A program made the position numbers and the translations under genes. A stretch of 25,016 nt of DNA from Coemansia sp. RSA 922 (lineage: Eukaryota > Kickxellomycota > Kickxellomycetes > Kickxellales > Kickxellaceae): NCBI GenBank assembly GCA_027577415.1, contig JANBQS010000237.1:1-25016 (forward strand), in the 5' to 3' direction. The notes under the pieces are model-generated. The model made no database searches and had not been told where the DNA came from. It saw nothing but the letters and a program-made list of their open reading frames with translations. Of the stretch, positions 8,055-16,261 are shown one piece after another (position 1 is the first letter of the stretch; every line of letters begins with the position of its first letter).

Positions 8055-11000
8055 ATGTCAAAGACAAAGTTTCCTCACCCGTCGGCTCCAACAATATCAA
8101 GGACGTTGTCTGGAAGCCGAATCAGCACAGACGCCGAGAGCTCCGCGGGAGCAGTCCATGGTAACAACGACACGAGTAATAGACCCCAGACATGTTCGCG
8201 GTTAGGACGGGGGCCGTCACAGTCACCACCACCACCTATCCAAGGCGCATACTCGGGGAAGGAGCCCAAGCGGCAAGGACCAGGCAAAAAACCACCAGGG
8301 TCGGTCAGCACAGCACATCGCGGCGGGGCACGTAAGGATGGCAAAATTCCCGCAGCTGGGGCTGCGGCATTCTTGGAAGGCGAGACGGATAAGGCGAGTG
8401 ATATTCTTGGTGATGGCGACGTCGTGCGGGGAACGGCAGGGTCGTTTATTGTTAAGCCTCGAGGCAGCAAGGGCGGACGGCGTGGGCCGGGGCAGCTCGA
8501 TCCAGAATTGGAGCCCACTAGCGACACGCTGGATGATATTTCTGACATGGCTAGTGCTGTGGGCCCTCGTCCTGTGTACTGTTTTTGTCGCCGGCCTGCT
8601 ACTCCTGGCGAGCCGATGCTGGCTTGCACTGATTGCAAGGAGTCGTTTCACGGATCGTGTGTCGATGTGGAAAGTAGTACCATCCGCAGTACAAAGACCT
8701 TGTATGTATGCGACGCGTGTTTGCGGCAACACCCACGCAAACGGCGAACACCGGGGACTATTCTAGGAGTTGGCAGCAAAGTAGCACCACTCGTGGCTGC
8801 TACTCCGAAACGCAGCAAAAAGGCGCAAACAGCTGCTGTTGTCGATCCGATTCCCAAAACCGAGACGCTGTCGGTAGAGTCGAACAACGCAGATGTGACG
8901 CCATTGCCTATGGCCAACCAAGCAGGTAAGTGATGTTTATGCTAGATGCCTCTTTATCCACTACACCTGGATTTTATGTGTATTCGGATAATGCGGGCTA
9001 ACGTCATAGAGCTTGTTACTGCTACGGGCACTATTGTAGCATTGGCGGCGTTTATGAATGCGGCGGGAGCTATGGATGAGGACGACATTTGCCCTATTTG
9101 CGAGGACGAGTGTACATGCAGAGGTGGCGGGCAAACAGGGGGAGCTGGCGGCGGAGATGAAGAGGGACCACCTATGCCGTTATTCTCACAGATATCTAAA
9201 CACACAACCAGTAACATCGGTGCCTCCTTATCGCCTGATACAGCGGCTAAGCGCGGAGCTCGTGTAGTCAAAAAACCGGTGGGCAAAGCTGAGAGCGGCA
9301 TCATCAAGGCGCGAACAACAAAGACCAAAGCGGCGGGTAAACCAAGGGCTAAAAAGGGCAAAAACTCTGAAAAGAGTCTAATATCTCGCTTGGTCAACGC
9401 TATGGATAGTGCGCCGCCGACAGGCAAGGTCGAGGAAGAGGAGCTGTACTTTGGCCATGATGCTGAGGACCTAGAAGCCCTGGTTAGCAGCTCGGATGAT
9501 GGCGACGACGACATGTTTGTGAGCAGTGGATCGCACTGGCAGGTAGACGATAAGCCAGTGGAGCGGCAGGCGGCATTCCCAGCGAGTGTGGCTACTCCGG
9601 TCATTCCTACGCCTCGGGCCAAGACGACGTGGCATGTGCAGCCTGGCGTGACGTCGTCCACCAAGCCCATCAACATGGCAAAGGTCAAGGCACCTCCGCC
9701 ACGGCGCGGGCGGCCAGCAAAGAAGAACGCTGGGCCTCGAGTACTGGCGGCCGATGTCGAGCCCAGAGTGTTTGAGGTGGACGCCGAAGTTATCCGGGGA
9801 CGTGGATACCGAGCGCCAGTCAAGCGTGGGGTATCGCCACTAAAAATCAGCGATGACGAGCTCATCAACATCACGGACGTCACCAGCGATACGAGTGGCG
9901 GGTACCCAAGCGAGACTGAGTTCGATCTGCCTAGCCGCATGCGGCGTGGCGCATGGAGCGACTCTAGCATTGCGATGGGCAACGACGACGACGACGAGGA
10001 CATTGAAGAGGAGGAGGAGGCGTACTTGAAGCATATGCGCGAGAGCGACCTCTCGTCATCGAGTCTCAGCGACCTGGATGATGTTCGGCTGGCGGTGATC
10101 CGCGGCAGCAGTGGCAGTGACGTTGATAGTGGCGATGAGAGTGACGCCGAGAGCGTCGGTGGCGGTCGGCTACGAGTGCGGCGGCAGCAGCAGCGGCGAA
10201 GGGTGCGGGCCGTGCGCAGCGACCAACCTGCGTTTGGATTCGCAGAGTCGGACTCCGAGTCTATGGCGGGGCTGTCGAGCTTGGGATCGGATGGGTCGTC
10301 GTCAGAGTCAGACCAAGAGCTGGAGTTCCGAGCGCCACTGACGGCCGAGGAGCGGGCGCTGGCAGAGTATGTCGAGTCCGGAGATGAGCGTGAGGACGCG
10401 CTGCTGGTGATGCACCTGGAGCAGCTACGCGCCGTGCGCAGTGTCATCCAGGACTGCTCGTCGTCTCCAGCGCTCTTGGACGGCTCTGACGTATCGGATA
10501 TCGATGGTGAGATAACTTTTACGTATCAGTCTGACAGCGACAGCCGCGCCAACCTCTCTGACGACCTGATGGCTGGCTGGGCTACCGAAGTGCGCCGCCG
10601 GTGGGACAGCGACTCTTCCAGTGGCTCTTCTTGCCTCAGCGAATCCAATCTCGGCCGGCTCCGGCTCCCCGAGGACGACGAGAATCACAGCGACCTGTAT
10701 TCCAGCGACTCGTCGGGCGAGTTTTATACTCGGCGCGCCTTTATGGATATGGAGGACGAAGATATGTATCCGTCAGAGCTTGATCTCGATAGCGCGTCGC
10801 TGGCTCTGGGCGTCGCCCTCAGCATGGAGCAGCAGGGCTACTCCAAGGAAGATGCCGCAGCCGCCGCTGCCGTGGCTGCTGCAGCCTCTGGCGCCCATGT
10901 CTTGGATAAGGAGCCGCCCACCACGACCATTACTGCCTCGATGAATGCCAACGGCGAGGCTGACCCTATCGACGGCATTGTGTCTATAAAATCGAGTGCT

Positions 11001-12848
11001 ACTACGGCCTCGCGTATGGCTACCGGAACGCACACGCCCTTTGTCGCCTCAGGATGGCGCGCTGCTGCCGCCGCAGCAGCCGCAGCAGCAGCGTACCTCG
11101 ACGGGTCTATACCGCCGGCTGTCTCGTATGTGCTTCCCAAGGACCTCAACGAGGCTCGGTCGCCCAGCGTTGCGCTGGCTGCTGCTCAAGCCCAGGCGCA
11201 GGCTGAAGCGGAGGCCTCTGAGCGCGGAGACGTGCTTGCCATCCCCGGGCTGTCGGTGTTTGCCGAGAGCAGTATGAGCTGCGACTCTGCGCCGCCTACG
11301 GCCAGCTCTACCACCGCGCGCATGAGCGCCTTCACCATCGGCAGTGACGACGAGACTACGACGGCAGCGGCGGCAGAGTTGACTGCGGTCGAGAGCAAGG
11401 ACGCGTCTGAGACCAAGCTGCCTCAGCCTGCTGCGGGCGGGTTTTTGTCGTCGCAGCTGTCAAACTCGTCGTTCTACAAACCCCTGTCGTCCATCTCTTT
11501 GTCAGCCAGACGCACGTCGTCGATCAGCGTCTCGACTCCCGTTGCTGCTGCTGCTCAGCCGCGACACCGCTCGCTCAGCGGTACTGAGGAGTCTCCTGAG
11601 TCCATTTCTACTGACGTTGACTCTGTCGCTGCCGCTCTATTCTCTGACGTGCCGCCTCCCGTGATATCGTTGGCCGAGGTCAACGCTGCCTTGAATGCCC
11701 TTGTTGAGCAAGGGTCTGCTGGCTTGCCTATTGATATGTGGGCGGCCGACGCCAGTGGCATGGGTATGCTCAAGCGCAAGTTAGACGATAGTGCCTCTGA
11801 ATTGGCCGCTGATGGCATGGATAAGCGGAGGCGTGGTGACCTGGAGCTAGAAGCTGCTGCATTTGATATAAGCTCGCTGTTCGCCACTGATCCAGCCACG
11901 CCACGGCCGCGCCATTCCGACTCTCTCACGCTGGCCATGGGTGTGGGCACGCCTATGCAGGCCACGCCGCTGCGTGGCAATGTCCACCATGCCGTCAATA
12001 CTGCTAGCGACGACGATGACTGGCTGCTGGCCATGGATCAGCTAGTCGACACCGAGGCGCTGCTTATAAAATCGCCGCCTTCGACACCAGTCGACGCCTC
12101 TATGCTGGGCATTGGTTCCTCAGCCCTCGATATCTCGCAACACTCGGCTTTGAGTGGACAGAGTGTTGGCCCAGATCCGTTTGCTAGATGGGACCGTATC
12201 CCCGTCAACATCTTCCGTCGCTCGCGCGCACTAGCGTCCAGTCATCGCAGAGATATTGGGGCGCAAGATGGCATGATGGGCGGCGGTATGTCGGCCTTAG
12301 CGCTTACTGCAATCAAGTCTAGTAGGCAGAGGAGGGCGCTTGTCAACTCCACACTACTCACACAGCATACTCTGCCGCCGCCGCCGCCGCCTACGCCCCT
12401 GGGCTCGCGCTTGGTTTCGATGGCTGGCATGGGAGGCCCCGCCAACATTTATCGCACGCCTTCTACTCGTGAACGCCGCCTGCCGCCGTCACTGTTGGGT
12501 GCGTCGGAGGACTTGTCGAGCCAGGCTTCTGATCTCTCTACTGCCGCTACGGACAGTTACTCCAATATGCCTGCTGGCTCTCCGACGTCGCTGGCGCGCT
12601 CAGGACTCGCTGGGCGCAAGTCTGTGGGCGGGCGTGTGGTGTCAGGAGGAACTAGTGCTGCGGATGCTGCGGATAGCATCTATGCGTTCGGGTGGCTGGA
12701 GGACGACGAGGATCTGGCCTTGTTTGCTATGCCGGAGCTCTCGACTCGCGATGCCCAGCCTAGCATGACTATGATGCTGGCGGCATCCGCGGTTAGCCCC
12801 ATGCTTCGGCCCTTTGGATCATCCGCCGATGCTGAGCCAAAGCTCTAA
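8055..12848 (+). CDS. Large acidic PHD-finger nuclear protein with AT-hook
   Basis: Model join(8055-8925, 9010-12848), 1569 aa. A C4HC3 PHD finger lies at residues 176-222 (CFC, CTDC, FHGSC, CDAC), a fold that usually reads histone H3 tails. It is followed by a basic segment. A compact CPIC...CTC cluster sits at 318-328, just after the splice junction, preceded by an MDEDD acidic patch. An AT-hook-like RRGRPAKK is at 522-529. The rest is mostly disordered: Ser/Asp/Glu-rich blocks, polyalanine (nt 11060-11095), Pro runs and a Ser/Thr-rich C-terminus. A transcription or chromatin regulator is likely. The acidic stretches plus the Cys cluster recall fungal Ifh1/Crf1-type coactivators, but I cannot confirm that. 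Codons are GC-rich. The gene converges on ATP23, with 49 bp between the two stop codons. The start is the first ATG of the frame after an AT-rich leader. Confidence 0.82.
8926..9009 (+). other. Intron of the PHD-finger gene (84 nt)
   Basis: GTAAGT at 8926-8931, and CTAAC then GTCATAG ending at 9009. Splicing makes a G|AG codon (Glu291) and fuses the PHD frame (otherwise ended by TGA at 8931-8933) to the long downstream frame. The branch-like CTAAC lies only about 7 nt from the acceptor AG, unusually close. An earlier TAG at 8943-8945 would leave a 20-nt intron and is unlikely. Confidence 0.8.
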
Positions 12849-12897
12849 TAAGTATTATTATTATTTTTTTGTATCTCGTGTACTTTATATATTGTGG

Positions 12898-13602
12898 TTA
12901 ATAGATCTCGTCAAATGGACGAGTATCAGTGAAACAGCTCTTGAATACCTTGTTGACAGCTGCCTCTGCGTGCTTGGTGGACTTGCAGCTGGGATTGGCT
13001 AGCAGCGATAGGACGGCTCTGCGTTTGACGCACACCTGGTGGTGCTTGAGAAAGCCCAGATTGCCGCGCATCATCTCTTGGAACCACGTACAATCTCCAC
13101 TCAGGCTTGCGGCCCTAATCTCCGTGCAGGCGTGGTGTTCGAGATTATACCAATCAAGATTAAAGTTCTTATCATCGTAAGCGTGTACCATTTCATGAGC
13201 CATCGTCGTCTCCAAATGGCCCTTTCCGCGTATCCTATTGTAGCACAGCTGGATTACGCCGTCGCTGGAGTATCCACCGCTACGCATCTCGTCGCATTTC
13301 ATGCAGGGCATGTTTTTGTGGTCTGGGGTGAATCCAGATTTTCTGAGGTTTTCGGCCATGAATATTACGAGCGGACTGGTTTGCATCAGATCGTTGCGCC
13401 ATTTCTCGCACCGCTTGCAGTCTGACAAGTCTTTGTTGAATGCTGCTGTGGTGGCTCGCGATTCTTGTTGCAAGGGTGTGAGCCCTAGACCCGTGTACTC
13501 GGATATTGCACGACGCCACGTGTTGAATAGGCCGCGTTCCTCGGCGTCCATCGCCATGTACTTTTGCTGGTGCGTCTCTGCCTTGTCGCTTGAAGAGGCC
13601 AT
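12898..13602 (-). CDS. ATP23: Mitochondrial inner-membrane metalloprotease Atp23
   Basis: Encodes a 234-aa peptidase M76 family protein. Atp23 resides in the mitochondrial intermembrane space, removes the leader of the Atp6 subunit and helps assemble the F0 part of ATP synthase. The zinc site HEMVH is at residues 136-140, with Glu137 as catalytic base, followed by the conserved AYDDKNFNLDWYNLEHHACTEIRA-type region. Paired cysteines (C62/C65, C100/C103, plus C120, C159 and C171) match the family and suggest oxidative import through Mia40; no classical presequence is seen. The length is close to yeast Atp23. The start is the ATG at 13602-13600; the frame is open further upstream but has no ATG there, and the upstream part only reads T/A-rich promoter DNA. 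The gene is divergent from the glutaminyl cyclase and convergent with the PHD gene. Confidence 0.93.
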   Translation of the reverse strand: MASSSDKAETHQQKYMAMDAEERGLFNTWRRAISEYTGLGLTPLQQESRATTAAFNKDLSDCKRCEKWRNDLMQTSPLVIFMAENLRKSGFTPDHKNMPCMKCDEMRSGGYSSDGVIQLCYNRIRGKGHLETTMAHEMVHAYDDKNFNLDWYNLEHHACTEIRAASLSGDCTWFQEMMRGNLGFLKHHQVCVKRRAVLSLLANPSCKSTKHAEAAVNKVFKSCFTDTRPFDEIY

Positions 13603-13905
13603 TGTAACAATAAAATAGATAAGGTGCCGATTCCGCAAAAAAAAAAAAAGGTTCAATTGCTTGTCAAGGCTTGGCGCCAAAAACTCGGTTCACCCGTTAT
13701 TATGGCGGGTGTTCTTGATCGGGATTTGCATGCGGGGATGTGAGACGAGACACCACCCCTCGTGTGCAATTGCACAATTGATGAAGAGTGGTCCCCGGTA
13801 CAATGGCTTAGACCTTGTTGGAAAGGAGGAAGCAACAACTTTCTTCTTTGCTTTCATTTTCTTATTTCTTGTTTATTTTTTGGAATTGTCTATACAGCAA
13901 CAGAA
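13603..13905. promoter_or_regulatory. Divergent promoter between ATP23 and the glutaminyl cyclase
   Basis: 303 bp separate two outward-facing start codons. It contains a 12-bp A-run (13638-13650) near ATP23, an inverted repeat CACCCG...CGGGTG (13691-13696 and 13706-13711, 9-nt spacer), and a T/C-rich stretch (13845-13895) ending in TATACAG before the cyclase start. That last part could be a leader-intron acceptor, but no convincing donor is seen. No TATA box is clear. Confidence 0.5.
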
Positions 13906-14991
13906 ATGAAGCCTTGCTTTGCACTACACACTTCAAAAGCGGTAACAGCACTGGGTGCTTTGTTTTTACTAGCAACCGTGGCTCGTGCATCGCTTCAAGA
14001 CGAGCTATCAGTACGCGCGTTCACCAACCCGCAGTTCTCCAACTCACTCAGCAACATACAACTTAAGCGTCTAGCTAGCAACTCCCAAAAACAGCGCGAA
14101 TGGCTAGATATCGCCAAGGGCGAACTTTTAGCTCCGGTCTTAGTTCCCAGGCAGATTGGATCCCCAGGATACATTGCAACGCAGAACCTCATTGTCGACA
14201 TCATGAGCAGTCTGGACTATGTGATCTCGTGGGACAATTTCACCGCCACGACGCCCGTAGGCAAAGTGCCAATGGCCAATATCATTGCGACCAAGAACCC
14301 GGCGGCAGCTAAGCGTCTCGTGCTGGCCGCGCACTATGAGAGCAAGGTGCTGGAGGGCGGAGAGTTTGTTGGTGCTACGGATTCGGCCGTTCCTGTGGCG
14401 CTCATGCTGGACGTTGCCAAGGGGCTGGCGGATAAAATTGAGCAAGATAGGGATGACATCAGCCTGCAGTTTATCTTCTTTGATGGCGAAGAAGCCTACG
14501 AGGAGTGGACTGACAAGGACTCTATCTACGGATCCAAGCATCTGGCTGGGCTCTGGGAGCACAATCCGGATTCGGCTACGGTGGCAGCACTGAGTGGTGC
14601 CACGAAGCATAAGCCGGAACTTGACCGCGTTGAGCTCATGGTGCTTTTGGATCTCATAGGTGCGACCAATACCTCGTTTATCGCCCTGGAGTTGCCGACT
14701 GGCGATCTGTTCACGCAGCTCAGCAAGCTCGAGAATAGGCTGCACAAGGCTGGCCATATGTCGCGCACGTATCTGAATACCAGGGTTCCGGCTGGTGCGG
14801 GTCGTGTGGAGGACGACCATGTGCCGTTTGTGGAGCGCAATGTTCCCGTGCTCCACCTTATCTCGGTGCCGTTCCCCAAAGTGTGGCACACTATGCAGGA
14901 CGACGCCACGGCACTTGACCAGGGCGTTGTGGGGGATATGAGCCTGCTGTTGCGCTCTTTCGTGGCTAGCTATTTGAAGTTGCGGGTTTGA
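13906..14991 (+). CDS. QPCT: Secreted glutaminyl-peptide cyclotransferase (M28-like)
   Basis: Encodes a 361-aa enzyme converting N-terminal Gln (or Glu) of proteins to pyroglutamate in the secretory pathway. Residues 1-26 form a signal peptide (hydrophobic VTALGALFLLATVARA, cleavage likely after ARA). Family motifs are complete: zinc ligand Asp159 in GATDSAVP, catalytic Glu195 and zinc ligand Glu196 in FFDGEEAYEEW, the SIYGSKHLA segment, and zinc ligand His328 in FPKVWHTM with the neighbouring Trp327. The catalytic fold ends with the LLRSFVASYLKL helix, where family members also end. The start at 13906 is the only in-frame ATG before the signal peptide. A 42-codon upstream frame (13781-13909) overlaps the start as ATGA. 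Just after the TGA, a coding-like stretch in another frame (14990-15220) resembles a stalk and membrane anchor, so the true C-terminus may be longer than annotated. Confidence 0.92.
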   Translation: MKPCFALHTSKAVTALGALFLLATVARASLQDELSVRAFTNPQFSNSLSNIQLKRLASNSQKQREWLDIAKGELLAPVLVPRQIGSPGYIATQNLIVDIMSSLDYVISWDNFTATTPVGKVPMANIIATKNPAAAKRLVLAAHYESKVLEGGEFVGATDSAVPVALMLDVAKGLADKIEQDRDDISLQFIFFDGEEAYEEWTDKDSIYGSKHLAGLWEHNPDSATVAALSGATKHKPELDRVELMVLLDLIGATNTSFIALELPTGDLFTQLSKLENRLHKAGHMSRTYLNTRVPAGAGRVEDDHVPFVERNVPVLHLISVPFPKVWHTMQDDATALDQGVVGDMSLLLRSFVASYLKLRV

Positions 14992-15220
14992 CGAAACGGA
15001 CGAGGCAGCGTCTTCTGTGATGCCACTGCCAGTGGTCACGGTCACTAGTACTGTGGTCTCTGGCTCTGTGGTGACCTTGCCTGCCTCGTCCGACGTAATG
15101 TTCTTTATGAGTTTTATTGGCGTGCTGCTGTCTAGCCTGTCGATGTTTCTGATGGTTTCTGTATTCTGCAGAAGAAACAGAAGATGACAAAATAATATAT
15201 TTTCTTTTTTTTATCTTGTA
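14990..15220 (+). pseudogene. Frame-shifted possible C-terminal membrane anchor of the glutaminyl cyclase
   Basis: Starting at the cyclase stop codon, the +1 frame reads without stops to TAG at 15218-15220. The codons up to about 15178 look used (GTG, CTG, GTC, ACG, GCC, as in neighbouring genes). They encode an acidic start (DETDE), a Ser/Thr/Val-rich stalk (15008-15094), a 25-residue hydrophobic segment (15095-15169) and a basic CRRNR. This is the layout of a type I membrane anchor. The frame has no suitable start codon of its own. Either a one-base difference in the GGGTTT run (14984-14989), an unseen splice or recoding separates it from the enzyme, or it is chance. It is labelled pseudogene only for want of a better type. 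Confidence 0.45.
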
Positions 15221-15456
15221 GCGATTTGCGAAAGGATCTAATACTATGACAATCACTTGGGGTGAGGGAATATCGCCGCACCAAGTCACGCTTCCTTAAT
15301 TAGCACGGGGCCAAAGCATCCTTCTGCATTCCTTCCACTATGGCGAAAATCACTCACTAGCCGGAAAAGGGCTGATGTAGCTCTCTTTTCTGGCACATTG
15401 TAGTTCTTTTTTTTGGCGGGCTTTGACAAAGCCCGATGCAGCCGCCGAAAGCTTCT
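15221..15456. promoter_or_regulatory. Upstream region of the copper ATPase with a 19-bp palindrome
   Basis: This non-coding stretch lies between the cyclase and the copper pump. Its clearest element is CGGGCTTTGACAAAGCCCG at 15417-15435, a perfect 9-bp inverted repeat around one central base, 22 bp upstream of the TATA box. A dimeric regulator site is plausible. GCTGATGTAGCTC at 15371-15383 loosely recalls fungal copper-responsive GCTG elements but does not fit the consensus well. Confidence 0.45.
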
Positions 15457-15583
15457 TATAAAAAGCCTGGCTGGCGCCAGCTATCGTCCACTACTTTTCT
15501 AACAAATTTTTTTTTATGTAAACCCTTCACACCACCGTACTTTTTTTCTATTCAATCCACAACAACGCCTTTAACTTAAAAAG
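15457..15583 (+). promoter_or_regulatory. TATA box and non-coding first exon of the copper ATPase gene
   Basis: TATAAAAAG lies at 15457-15465. The presumed leader that follows is pyrimidine-rich with A-rich ends, and runs to a 5' splice site (AAG|GTGAGT, intron from 15584). The leader's only ATG is at 15516-15518 and is followed at once by TAA: a start-stop upstream frame. The transcription start is not visible but would fall near 15490 at usual spacing. Confidence 0.6.
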
Positions 15584-16118
15584 GTGAGTAAATATCTACT
15601 AGGATTCGTTAACCACGCATTTGCCAATGTTGTCCATGCATATCAAGCAACGGCTATTGGGGAGAGGACACTTTTTGGCAGCCACATTGAACGCTTTCCT
15701 CTCTTCTGTTTTGACTCCTTATAACCCTGACTCGTAGTTTCCCCGCTTGATGTTCTCTTTTAGTTCGGCCATTTTTCTTTTGTTTGGTCAGATGTTATTT
15801 TGAGCCACTTTTTTCCTGTTTCTCAGTGCTTGCACTCACAATCCTTTGTCTAATCCACATACGTTTACATTCGCCATGTCTTGGCATTAAAGAAAAAACA
15901 GGGCTGGACTAATGCCTCTTTCTGCTTGTCAAGACTGCCCTCGAAGAGAGAGGGGTGGTTTATACAACGCCTCCAAGATATCCTACCCGCTAGTTCTCTG
16001 CCTAAAAGTCAATGATTTCTACCCTGGCTTGCTGCGCACAAAATACCACCTAATGCTATTGTATCTCTACTAAAAAAGACTATTCCATCAACGTCATTTT
16101 TTTTTTGCCATCTACTAG
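15584..16118 (+). other. Probable 5'-UTR intron of the copper ATPase gene (535 nt)
   Basis: Donor GTGAGT at 15584-15589; acceptor after a T-run, CTACTAG ending at 16118. After splicing, the leader from 16119 to 16261 contains no ATG, so the first ATG other than the start-stop uORF is the ATPase start at 16262. No gene or RNA is recognisable inside the intron. Confidence 0.6.
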
Positions 16119-16261
16119 GACAAATTTCCCGTCGTCGACATCAAGGTCTCACTTATTCGATATAGCCAAGGCACTGGTTGACATTTGTGGAGACATCTTC
16201 TTTTTCTCATATTGCGCCATTTTACGCATTACTCCCGTCTTTTTTTTCTGTTGCGCACATT

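Noticed and set aside
8954..10447. 497-codon minus-strand frame opposite the PHD gene
   Set aside because: It is the antisense of Ser/Asp-rich codons. The plus strand has the PHD finger, intron logic and coherent domains; the antisense product is Ser/Arg-rich noise.
13661..13909. Leader intron for the cyclase ending at TATACAG (13898)
   Set aside because: The acceptor looks good, but no convincing donor is present upstream in the 303-bp divergent promoter.
14140..15045. 301-codon minus-strand frame opposite the glutaminyl cyclase
   Set aside because: The plus strand carries all catalytic residues of a known enzyme; the antisense frame has no motif.
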